Source of the DNA: Xestospongia muta
Lineage: Eukaryota; Porifera; Demospongiae; Haplosclerida; Petrosiidae
Assembly: GCA_963693285.1 (NCBI GenBank)
Contig: OY848925.1
Span: forward strand, 3,512,932-3,576,931
Length of the DNA: 64,000 bases
Direction: 5' to 3'
Below the pieces are notes generated by a model. It was not told the origin of the DNA and made no database searches. It worked only from the letters and a program-made list of their open reading frames with translations. Below are positions 1 through 11,600 of this stretch, piece by piece. How positions within the stretch are numbered: the first letter of the stretch is position 1; each line of letters opens with the position of its first letter. A program made the position numbers and the translations under genes.

Positions 1-820
1 CAGATATACAAATATTCTGGACTATTCTCCCTTTTTATCATCAATTAATACAGTCAATGTTAGCAATATTAATGCCTTAATAATAGTTATATCTATTTTT
101 TACTTATAGTTTTACTGATTATATAGTCAACTCTTCATAATATTCAAGTACTGGTCATGTTGATTTGTAATACTTATAGTTATAAACTTGTTACTTTGAG
201 TCAAAACTTAAACAAATTTAACTCCTCTACTATACAAGACTAATTAAGTAACAAAGTAAGTGTAATGTTTCAATTGTGGGTGCAATTTTAGGATCAGACA
301 AGTGAGTGGGAGGGAGTTTTCATTGAGGTCTTGAATGACACTAATGCAGTCATGAAGAATGATTCAACCATCAAATGAGCTGCAGGTACCTCTTATCATT
401 TTCGTCTTATCATTACTTTTATCACACAGAGTGTTAGATGATACTATGTACTTGAGATAAGATGAGTACATATGTTGCTATGACAACATTACATATAGTG
501 GAACCTTCCACTCTGGACACCTCTGAAATGCATATACCCACGATAATGCGGACAACTTCGTTTGTCTCGAATGCTTTTCCTGTTGAATCAATGTAAAATG
601 AACCTCTGAAATCCGGACCCTTGATATACCGTAATGCAGACACAATTTTAAGACCTAATTGAACCAACAATGTGTCAAGTGCACTCGATATAACAAGCAG
701 TGGGTGTGGTCATTCGTACTTGCTACATGCATATATTTGCATTGACACAAATTTTATAATTTTCTTGTCAAACAAATTAACAAGTAAACCATTCCTTTGC
801 TTTTAAAATCATTATTACTC
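1..820. other. intergenic, decayed DNA-transposon flank
   Basis: I see no convincing gene here. Short phrases of the form CCTCTGAAAT followed by CGGAC or TGGACAC occur near 515, 602 and again near 1409. They resemble terminal or subterminal sequence of pogo/Tigger-like elements, but no clean pair of inverted repeats can be delimited. The only long open frame, on the minus strand at 434-670, has no recognisable domain and is probably chance. Confidence 0.3.
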
Positions 821-822
821 TA

Positions 823-1160
823 GGGGATCCATTCGCAGATCTGGATGACAGTAGTTCAGCAGATAGTGATGAGGTTGAATTGACTCAGTTAATTGAACAA
901 GTTTGTGAAGATCCTCCTGATTTAGACATGTACTTGATCAAGATATTGTATGTAGAGAATTTGATGATGAAAATTGGAACAACGAATTCTTTTTAGAATT
1001 GGATCGTACGTACTCAAGGAAGTTCTAGTCGACCAAGAACATAAGATGCCAGTTCTGATAATTAATAAGATGAAGCAGATGATAAACTATTTCAACTTAA
1101 AATTAAGACGTTCACTGAACCAATTGACCTACTTGAGCAAATCCAATATTTTCTAGACTT
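823..1160 (+). pseudogene. degenerate transposase-like C-terminal fragment
   Basis: After an acceptor-like TCTAG at about 822, an open frame reads DPFADLDDSSSADSDEVEL and continues through an acidic stretch. It then slips frame near 950, and the neighbouring frame continues with ENWEQRILFRIGSYVLKEV. An acidic tail with a DPFADL-like phrase, next to CCTCTGAAAT/CGGAC flanks, fits the C-terminus of a pogo/Tigger-type DDE transposase that has decayed. This is inference. No catalytic DDE residues are visible and the start is missing, so an unrelated eroded exon is also possible. Confidence 0.25.
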
Positions 1161-1249
1161 TTCTGGCTATCAGACTTGCAAATGAGGTTGGTGCAGTAAT
1201 TGACAAGGTAGTGCTATTACAAATGAAGGAATTGATGTCTGCTAAATAA

Positions 1250-1880
1250 TTACATATAGATGAATATTTTCATTAACTCTATATTTATAAATATACTTAT
1301 TAATACTAGACTGACTTTTTTCAGTTTACTTATCAAGGTTATGTCTTATCTTGTAATTTTTTTTAATAAAGTCCTATATATAGTATAAATGAGTCATTAA
1401 AAGTTGACCTCTGAAATGTGGACACTTCTCTAATTGGGACAGGTAGTACGGGTCCCAATGATGTCCGGATAAGGGAAGTTCCTCTTTATTTGGGATTTGT
1501 TCACAAAGCAATCTGATATCATAAAACATTGATCTTCTTTAACTCATCATTCAAATGAGATTAGTAAGTTTGTTTTTATATGATATGTGTTTATCACATT
1601 GTTGTACAATTGTACAAGTACATCTCATGATATTGTAGGTTAGTTAATAGTAATTAATTGATGTGTGTGGATCAAATATGTTCTGAAAATGTTATAAATG
1701 TTATCCATTGCCGTTTCTGAAAATGTGTACAGAAGATAGGCAGATATTGATAATGATGATTCTACAACAGTACCAATATCATTTCTTAGCAGGTTTTACA
1801 CACTATGGAAGGTATAATAATATTGTAATGATCTTTCTTTGGGAGTACATCTGAAGTGGAATTCGATCTGATTTAAATGA
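1250..1880. other. intergenic, no gene seen
   Basis: AT-rich sequence with another CCTCTGAAAT/GGACAC phrase near 1409-1430, consistent with the flank of the decayed element upstream. No open frame or RNA gene could be supported. Confidence 0.3.
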
Positions 1881-1890
1881 GTTTGCTATA

Positions 1891-2121
1891 TTGTTTCCTT
1901 CATCATTAAGTGTTTTTGATAAAACTCCATTGTCACAAGGACAACTTACTAATGTCAAAGATGGTATGTTGGACATTAGTAAGTTGTTGGTTGGATGGAT
2001 TAGAACTGATGTTTTCAATACTGACTATAGTGAAGTGCACCTTAACAACAACCCTAATGCTCAAAATCGAATAGGGAACCTTGATATTGGCAATTTGGCA
2101 TTGACTGTGTCAACATCCTGA
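1891..2121 (+). CDS. possible exon of an unknown gene
   Basis: This open frame of about 76 codons ends in TGA at 2119-2121, directly before the mini-exon array. No domain is recognised. It contains repeated Asn-rich and Leu-rich stretches such as NIGNLDIGNLAL. It may be the upstream exon of the gene to which the 42-nt mini-exons belonged, because the next acceptor-donor units begin about 20 bases later on the same strand. The first array unit carries an in-frame TGA, so the locus may be dead. Support is weak. Confidence 0.2.
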   Translation: MFPSSLSVFDKTPLSQGQLTNVKDGMLDISKLLVGWIRTDVFNTDYSEVHLNNNPNAQNRIGNLDIGNLALTVSTS

Positions 2122-2138
2122 ACAAGTAATAGTTCTTC

Positions 2139-2508
2139 TTTGGAGTGAAATCAACAAGGTATGTTCACTAAGGCTACTAACTACATTATATTTGTATTTC
2201 AGCTATACTTCAATCTCAAGTGGAAATAGAATCAAATCAACAAGGTACATTTGCCAAGGCTACTGTTTAGATTATTGTATTTGTATTTTAGCTATATTTC
2301 AATGTCAAATAGAAATCAAATCAAATCAACAAGGTACATTTGCTAAGGCTACTGTCTAGATTATTGTATTTGTACTTCAGCTATACTTCAATCTCAAGTG
2401 GAACTAGAATCAAATCAGGGTCAAGTTATTAATAATACAATAACAATGTATTTAATTTCATTTCAGCTATGCATCCGTCTCAACCTGAAGTGGAGTCAAA
2501 TCAAGAAA
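2139..2508 (+). repeat. tandem array of 42-nt mini-exon units
   Basis: Four to five copies of an exon-like unit recur at about 89-bp spacing. Exon-like segments lie at 2203-2244, 2292-2333, 2381-2419 and 2467-2508, with a damaged first copy ending at 2158. Each begins after a TTTCAG or TTTTAG acceptor and ends before GTACAT, GTCAAG or GTAAAT. Three are exactly 42 nt and the third is 39 nt, so all keep phase 1 on both sides. They encode variants of A-I-L-Q-S-Q-V-E-I-E-S-N-Q-Q. The first copy has an in-frame TGA (ESN changed to a stop). Seen: the periodicity and splice consensus. Inferred: exon duplication in a gene whose remainder was not identified. Confidence 0.5.
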
Positions 2509-2509
2509 G

Positions 2510-2815
2510 TAAATTTATAACGCAATTATAATATGTAAATAACTTAAATCACTTTAGGAATTTGTAAAAGGCCTCATACATAGTCACAAGGAGAACTGTC
2601 TAACTTCTCCAAAAGAATGTCTTTTAAAAACATGGTCTTTGATTAGCGTCATTTGCACTTATAAACAAAACAAAACATAACACTAGCTAACAACCCTGCC
2701 AGTGTTGTGTTACATTTAATTTTGTATACCTTTAGGATTTAATGTTATATTGAACAATAAAATAGAGGTGATAGAAAATTTTCACAAAAGTACATGAACG
2801 ATAAAGTGAACACAA
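2510..2815. other. intergenic, no gene seen
   Basis: AT-rich spacer between the mini-exon array and the satellite block. No open frame, RNA gene or repeat could be supported. Confidence 0.3.
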
Positions 2816-2819
2816 ACAG

Positions 2820-5800
2820 TTACAATGTAGTACCAGTAGCTACCATGCAATACCATGGCCAGAGGATACTGATTACCATGCATTACCTGTACATGTCTTA
2901 TGTAGCACCAGTGAATACTATGTTGTTACCAATGGATACAATGTAATCCAAAGGACACCAGTAGTTAATAACAGATACCATATAATGCAAGAGTAAACCA
3001 GTAGTTACTACCAGATACCATGAAATACCAGTGGGCACCATGCAATATAGGGTACACCAGTAGTTTCTAACGTATACCTTGTAATACCAGTGGGCACTAT
3101 ACAATACAGGGTATACTTTATGTTCTAATGGATACCATGTATTATCAGTGGCCATGTAGTTACTAGTGGTTAGCATATAGTACTGTAATACCAGTGTATA
3201 CTATACAATACCAGTACACACCAGTAGTAGTTACTAATGGCTACAATGTATATGTATCAGTTGATACCATGTAGTTAATAGTGGTTACCATAGTACAAGT
3301 GGATACCATGTAATACAAGGGGGTGCCAGTAGTTGCTAATGGTAACATGTAGTATCATGTAGTTATAGTGAGTACTGGTGGATACCATATAATACAAAGG
3401 GATGCAATGTAGTTACTAGTGGTCACCATACAGTACCAGATGACACAACGTATACGTAGTTACTAGTGGTTACCATATAATACCAGTGGATACCATGTAG
3501 TACCAGTTGATACCATGTAATACAAGCTGATACTATGTAGTACAAGTGGATACCATATAGTATCAGTGGATACAATGTTAATAGCAGTTACCATGTAGTA
3601 CCAATGGATACAACTGTAGTTACTAGTGGTTACCATGTAGTATCAGTAATATTACGTAGCACCAGTGGATATGATGTATATTTCTATAGTGCTTACAATG
3701 TCATACAAATGGATATGGTGTAGTTACTTGTGGTTACCACATATCCAGTGGATACAATGTAGTGACTATGAACACCATGCATTCAATACTAGTAGACACT
3801 AGTAGTTACTAATGATACATTATGTAGTATCATTGGATAATAATTAGTACCAGTAGTTACTAATGGTTACCATACAATTAAGAGATGTAGTTACATAGTG
3901 ACAGAATATCTCCAGAATAGCCTATTATAGTTGTGGTTACTATGTATTACAGTGTACTAACAGTTGCCATGTAGTACTATAGTCGATATCTTGCAGTTAC
4001 TAGTAATTACAATGTAGTACCAATGGATACCATGCAATATCAGTAGATACTAGTAGTTTTACTATGTTATTTAAGTGGATATTATATAGTTACTAGTTGT
4101 TATCATGTAGTATCAGTGATACCATGTAATATCATTTTATACCCTGTAATATCAGTAGTTACTATGATAGTAACAGTAGATACCATGCATTACCAGTGGA
4201 TACTATTTACTACGATATCATGGCCAGAGGATAGTGATTACCATGCATTACCTGTACATGTCTCATGTAGCACCAGTGAATACTATGTTGTTACCAATGG
4301 ATACAATGTAATCCAAAGGACACCAGTAGTTAATAACAGATACCATATAATGCAAGAGTAAACCAGTGGTTACTAACAGATACCATGAAACACCAGTGGG
4401 CACCATGCAATATAGGGTACACCAGTAGTTTCTAACGTATACCTTGTAATACCAGTGGGCTCTATACAATACAGGGTATACTTTATGTTCTAACGGATAC
4501 CATGTATTATCAGTGGCCATGTAGTTACTAGTGGTTAGCATATAGTACTGTAATACTAGTGTATACTATACAATACCAGTACACACCAGTAGTAGTTACT
4601 AATGGCTACAATGTATATGTATCAGTAGATACCATGTAGTTAATAGTGGTTACCATAGTACAAGTGGATACCATGTAATACAAGGGGATGCCAGTAGTTG
4701 CTAATGGTAACATGTAGTACCATGTAGTTATAGTGAGTACTGGTGGATACCATATAATACAAAGGGATGCAATGTAGTTACTAGTGGTCACCATACAGTA
4801 CCAGATGATACAACGTATACGTAGTTACTAGTGGTTACCATATAATACCAGTGGATACCATGTAGTACCAGTTGATACCATGTAATACAAGCTGATACTA
4901 TGTAGTACAAGTGGATACCATATAGTATCAGTGGATACAATGTTAATAGCAGTTACCATGTAGTACCAATGGATACAACTGTAGTTACTAGTGGTTACCA
5001 TGTAGTATCAGTAATATTACGTAGCACCAGTGGATATGATGTATATTTCTATAGTGCTTACAATGTCATACAAATGGATATGGTATAGTTACTTGTGGTT
5101 ACCACATATCCAGTGGATACAATGTAGTGACTATGAACACCATGCATTCAATACTAGTAGACACTAGTAGTTACTAATGATACATTATGTAGTATCATTG
5201 GATAATAATTAGTACCAGTAGTTACTAATGGTTACCATACAATTAAGAGATGTAGTTACATAGTGACAGAATATCTCCAGAATAGCCTATTATAGTTGTG
5301 GTTACTATGTATTACAGTGTACTAACAGTTGCCATGTAGTACTATAGTCGATATCTTGCAGTTACTAGTAATTACAATGTAGTACCAATGGATACCATGC
5401 AATATCAGTAGATACTAGTAGTTTTACTATGTTATTTAAGTGGATATTATATAGTTACTAGTTGTTATCATGTAGTATCAGTGATACCATGTAATATCAT
5501 TTTATACCCTGTAATATCAGTAGTTACTATGATAGTAACAGTAGATACCATGCATTACCAGTGGATACTATTTACTACGATATCATGGCCAGAGGATACT
5601 GATTACCATGCATTACCTGTACATGTCTCATGTAGCACCAGTGAATACTATGTTGTTACCAATGGATACAATGTAATCCAAAGGACACCAGTAGTTAATA
5701 ACAGATACCATATAATGCAAGAGTAAACCAGTAGTTACTAACAGATACCATGAAACACCAGTGGGCACCATGCAATATAGGGTACACCAGTAGTTTCTAA

Positions 5801-7910
5801 CGTATACCTTGTAATACCAGTGGGCTCTATACAATACAGGGTATACTTTATGTTCTAACGGATACCATGTATTATCAGTGGCCATGTAGTTACTAGTGGT
5901 TAGCATATAGTACTGTAATACCAGTGTATACTATACAATACCAGTACACACCAGTAGTAGTTACTAATGGCTACAATGTATATGTATCAGTAGATACCAT
6001 GTAGTTAATAGTGGTTACCATAGTACAAGTGGATACCATGTAATACAAGGGGATGCCAGTAGTTGCTAATGGTAACATGTAGTACCATGTAGTTATAGTG
6101 AGTACTGGTGGATACCATATAATACAAAGGGATGCAATGTAGTTACTAGTGGTCACCATACAGTACCAGATGATACAACGTATACGTAGTTACTAGTGGT
6201 TACCATATAATACCAGTGGATACCATGTAGTACCAGTTGATACCATGTAATACAAGCTGATACTATGTAGTACAAGTGGATACCATATAGTATCAGTGGA
6301 TACAATGTTAATAGCAGTTACCATGTAGTACCAATGGATACAACTGTAGTTACTAGTGGTTACCATGTAGTATCAGTAATATTACGTAGCACCAGTGGAT
6401 ATGATGTATATTTCTATAGTGCTTACAATGTCATACAAATGGATATGGTATAGTTACTTGTGGTTACCACATATCCAGTGGATACAATGTAGTGACTATG
6501 AACACCATGCATTCAATACTAGTAGACACTAGTAGTTACTAATGATACATTATGTAGTATCATTGGATAATAATTAGTACCAGTAGTTACTAATGGTTAC
6601 CATACAATTAAGAGATGTAGTTACATAGTGACAGAATATCTCCAGAATAGCCTATTATAGTTGTGGTTACTATGTATTACAGTGTACTAACAGTTGCCAT
6701 GTAGTACTATAGTCGATATCTTGCAGTTACTAGTAATTACAATGTAGTACCAATGGATACCATGCAATATCAGTAGATACTAGTAGTTTTACTATGTTAT
6801 TTAAGTGGATATTATATAGTTACTAGTTGTTATCATGTAGTATCAGTGATACCATGTAATATCATTTTATACCCTGTAATATCAGTAGTTACTATGATAG
6901 TAACAGTAGATACCATGCATTACCAGTGGATACTATTTACTACCTGTAGTAACCATGTAGTGACTATGAACACCATGCATTCAATACTAGTAGACACTAG
7001 TAGTTACTAATGATACATTATGTAGTATCATTGGATAATAATTAGTACCAGTAGTTACTAATGGTTACCATACAATTAAGAGATGTAGTTACATAGTGAC
7101 AGAATATCTCCAGAATAGCCTATTATAGTTGTGGTTACTATGTATTACAGTGTACTAACAGTTGCCATGTAGTACTATAGTCGATATCTTGCAGTTACTA
7201 GTAATTACAATGTAGTACCAATGGATACCATGCAATATCAGTAGATACTAGTAGTTTTACTATGTTATTTAAGTGGATATTATATAGTTACTAGTTGTTA
7301 TCATGTAGTATCAGTGATACCATGTAATATCATTTTATACCCTGTAATATCAGTAGTTACTATGATAGTAACAGTAGATACCATGCATTACCAGTGGATA
7401 CCATTTACTACCTGTAGTAACCATGTAGTACCATTAGATACAATGTAGTTAAAAGTGGTAACCATGTAGTACCAGTGGATACAATGGTAGTTACTAGTGG
7501 TTACCATGTAGTACCAGTGGATACAATGGTAGTTACTAGTGGTAACCATGTAGTACCAGTGGATACAATGGTAGTTACTAGTGGTTACCATGTAGTACCA
7601 GTGGATACAATGGTAGTTAATAGTGGTTACCATGTAGTACCAGTGAATACAATGTAGTTACTAGTGGTTACCATGTAGCACAAGTGGGTATGATGTAATT
7701 TCTATACTGCTTACAATGTCATACAAATGAATATGGTGTAGTTACTTGTGGTTACCACATAGTACCAGTGGATACAATGTAGTGACTATGAACACCATGC
7801 ATTCAATACTAGTAGACACCAGTAGTTACTAATGATACATTATGTAGTATCATTGGATACTAATTAACACCTGTAGTTACTAATGGTTACCATACAATTA
7901 TATAATGAGA
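2820..7910. repeat. satellite block with 1,365-bp higher-order repeat
   Basis: The whole block is built from degenerate units of the phrase TACCATGTAGTACCAGTGG or TAGTTACTAGTGGTTACC. These are organised into a longer unit of exactly 1,365 bp: the landmark TGGCCAGAGGATA starts at 2856, 4221 and 5586. Three full long units are nearly identical, implying recent amplification or homogenisation. A fourth, truncated copy (about 6959-7400) repeats 6488-6930 at an offset of 471, as if about 894 bp had been deleted. Long open frames on both strands recur at the same 1,365-bp spacing; they are artefacts of the repeat and not genes. Confidence 0.95.
7455..7665. repeat. 42-bp minisatellite at satellite edge
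   Basis: Near-perfect tandem copies of a 42-bp unit (core ACCATGTAGTACCAGTGGAT, then ACAATGGTAGTTACTAGTGG), about five units. Because 42 is a multiple of three, both strands stay open and give spurious repetitive peptides. It is probably the basic unit from which the 1,365-bp arrangement evolved. Confidence 0.9.
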
Positions 7911-8019
7911 TATAGTAAGCCCAGTGACAGGATATATCTCACGTCTACTTCCCGTCACTTTTGGACACACAGCATCACTCATTTCTTAGACATCCATCTT
8001 GTTGAAAGGAAAGAAGAGA

Positions 8020-8060
8020 GAAGTTTGAGACCTATATAAAGACTGAGTGAAACCTAACAA
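8020..8060 (+). promoter_or_regulatory. possible TATA-type promoter of the ANK-Roc-Death gene
   Basis: CTATATAAAG at about 8031-8040 is the best TATA-like match between the satellite and the first coding exon at 8653, on the right strand. About 600 nt of 5' leader, or a leader intron, would be needed. Weakly supported; no transcript evidence. Confidence 0.25.
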
Positions 8061-8652
8061 GAAGATCACAATATTCGTATGTAATAATTCATTACAATAA
8101 TTGCTAATAGATAGGTCTAGTATAGTAGATTTGTGAGCTAGCTTATTGATCATTTAATGATCAAGGCTATCACAGGTCAGGATTGTATTAGACATAGAGT
8201 AGGATGGAAGTACACCAATCCATAACTTATATGTGCTAAACTCCTTCAATATTTTGCTATAATTATAGTGCTATATTAGTTAATATAATGACCTTAAAAT
8301 GGAACAATGCACATGACCCATATCTAAATATATTTGTCAGTTTAGATCAATATCTATTTATATATATTATATTAATAAGTTCATTTACTTTGTTTTAATG
8401 TATTGTTATATACAACAATTGTAATTGAAAATAACATGTAAAACTAAATGAAAACTGATACAACAGTGTGCTATATAAAAACTTACATTGAGTTTTAACT
8501 TTATAGAAACAGAATATTAAATTCTCTCCCTCTCTCTAACCAGAAGGTTTACAAGAGAAAAGATAAAGTACTTACAATTTATTTGTGTAAATACTCTAGA
8601 CAAGTACATCACATTATTTTGTTTGAAGAAAGGAGTAAACACACCACACTCA

Positions 8653-11600
8653 ATGGGTAATAAAAAGAGTAAACTAGTAAAAGAGGAGAAGAGGACTTCT
8701 TCAGTAAGTCTACTTGTTTGATAATTGTAGCAAATAATGAACTTGTACACTTTATAGCCATTACTAAAAGTTAGACTAAGGAAAACTACTAACTATTCTG
8801 GAGCAGAAGGAAAATCAAGTGGAAAAAGTCTTGATCCAATGAAATTGGTCAGTACAATATTGAAAGTAATAGTTAAATCATCATAACTTGTAGACCCTTT
8901 AAATGACAGATATTGCTTTTATTGTTAAGTGTTATATATTTACATTAATATAACTAGAAGCTTTATTATCATATATTTTCTAGTTTAGTGAGTTTGTTGG
9001 AAAATTTTCAGACTATTAAGCTGTTTACACATAATTATCTCATCATTTATTTCCTCTTTGATGTAACTTTTATTATGTAATTATTGTGAATTATAGGGTC
9101 TGTGTTTTATAACTTGATATAAAGACTATATGACTCATTGTGTTGATCGATTAGATAATGTTTCTTACATATTATCTCAATTATATAAGATGTAGGTGTG
9201 GCTTATACAATTAGCTCAAGACCATTACTCTCTGTCTCCTATACTCTTAAATAATGAAGACATATTAAGTTATAACTTGTATATTCTTTCTCTTTGTATT
9301 ATGTTGTGAGATAGTTTGTTCAGAATGTTCACTCAACTTATTAGCATCATCTGTACTGTAATATCTTCACCAATATTGGTCATAGACTAAGTTATTATAC
9401 TAACCCATTCACATTATACACTGATATATAATGTTAAGAAAGTACTGATGTTAATATTTTCTGTGACAGGTAACACAAGATGTCAGTCTTCAAACAAGTA
9501 AATTAGAAACTGTATCATCAGATTCATCACAACTAAGTTCAAAAGACCCTCCAAAGAAATTAAATGAAAAAGACTTTGATCCCATAAAATTGGTTAGTAT
9601 ACAATATCATTTATAGATCATTACTAACATTTTCTGTTGAGTTAACAGTTAATTGTTAGTCATATCAGCAATTAATGTACATGTACACATTACCATATTG
9701 ATGGTCACTCCTCTAAAAAAAATAAGATTATTGATTTCTTAATTAATTTAGTTTAGTTTATGACTTAAGCAAATCATTAAATAAATGTTATAAAGTTTTA
9801 TTACTCTCTATTAATTAATGACATCAAATGATGTAATGATTGAACACATTCATTAAACTTATATTGGTCATAGACTAAGTAATTATACTAGCACATTCAC
9901 ACTGCACACTGATAAATACTGTTAAGAAAGTACTGATGTTTACATTTTCTGTTACAGGTAACACAAGATATCAGTTTTCAAACAAGTGAATTAGACTCTG
10001 AACCATCACAATTAAGTTCAAGTGACCCTCCAAAGAAATTGATTGAGAAGGACATCGATCCCATGAAAATGGTTAGTTTACAATATCTTTAAACATAGAT
10101 TTCACTATAATAGTGACTATGATGTAATGATTGAACACATTTAACTCTTCTGTTTATGATTTACTTGTTTTTTTAGAAGTTTATTATAAAATTTAAATTG
10201 AAGATAACTTAATAGCATTTAATTTACCACCAAATAAGTGACATCAGTCTTATCCACACTGATTTTTAGTAATTATTAATGTAGTCAGTATAGACTTACC
10301 TTCATAGTTGATATTGTATCTAATGAGATATTTACTTTTGATATAGTGTGCATTTACAATATTAAGTTATATAATAAGTTATCTAGTGTCTATTTCCCAG
10401 GATGACTTCCTGTGCAAAGCAGCTTATTATGGTAATGTTGACAAGATTAAAGAAGCAATACAAGGTGGTACAAATGTCAATGCCAGAGATAAGGTTTGTC
10501 AATAATATTAGTGTATTATATAAACAGTGTCCCAATAATTGAGACCCTTTTATCATTAACTACTGTAATAATTTCTTTTTAAAATTGCTTAGTTAATGTC
10601 TCCATTCTCTACAGATACCAATTGTCATACTACAGACTTTACTAGCAATTTTACATATGTAATGCTTTGAGACATGTCACATGATACTACAAATAGATAT
10701 TTTTAAAGCTAAAATAGTCTGTACTTCATTTTATTGAAATTTTTGCAATAGCTTTATATACTATATATATATATATAAGAAATGTTTATTTGTAATAGAA
10801 GTATCAGGTTTTGATATGAACGTACCGTATACCGGGATTTATTGGCGACAATAAAATTTATCGGAATCATAAAATTGTGTTATTGGCGAGATTAAATTTG
10901 ATGAACTTAGGACATATCTTGTTACCTCACCCACTTTAACAAAATGGAGTTCTGGTTTGATTCTGTTGTTAGAGCCTACCATGTGTACCAAAGTGTATAG
11001 AACTCTATTGTTAAAATTGTGTCCACATGGGCGTGGCGAGCATGTGATAAATTTTGACTGTTATTTAATTTGGCGATTTTTTGAAGTTCGCCAATTTGCC
11101 AAATTTTATCGGTCGCCAATAAATCCCGGTATATGGTATATGTTTCATAAACAAATACAGTTCATTTGTTAATGATATTCTAGAATTTATAACTAATGAA
11201 CAATTACAAGTGTAAAGCTTTGATTGTTGGTTTGTAATTATAGATTTATTGCTAAGTAAGATACACTACTAGAGAGATTGTCTAGACAAGACTAACTCAT
11301 AGTAATCCAATTATATTATTTACACATTATATTGTGTCTCTTTATTAGGATGGTAATAGTATGATCACATTAGCTTGTCGGTCCTCTGAAGATAATGCAC
11401 AAGTTATTCAATTTTTAATTGATATGGGAGGAAAAATTAATCTTCAAAACAATGTGAGTGTTATGATATTTATTATAACATTCAATTTGTGTAAGGACAT
11501 TTATTATAACATTTGACACATGTAGGTTTGTATCAATTAAACTTAAAAAACATCCCCAATTATATAATATGTGACAATAAGTCTAGCTATGATCAATTTG

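Noticed and set aside
2898..6159. Recurring 62-92-codon frames on both strands in the satellite
   Set aside because: They repeat with the 1,365-bp unit, have low-complexity Tyr/Val/Thr composition, and no domain or splice context.
7388..7657. Repetitive peptides on both strands (HWYYMVTT-type and DTMVVTSG-type)
   Set aside because: The 42-bp unit is a multiple of three, so open frames arise automatically.
2820..7910. CRISPR-like array of repeats
   Set aside because: Repeats are contiguous and degenerate without unique spacers, and the window is eukaryotic.
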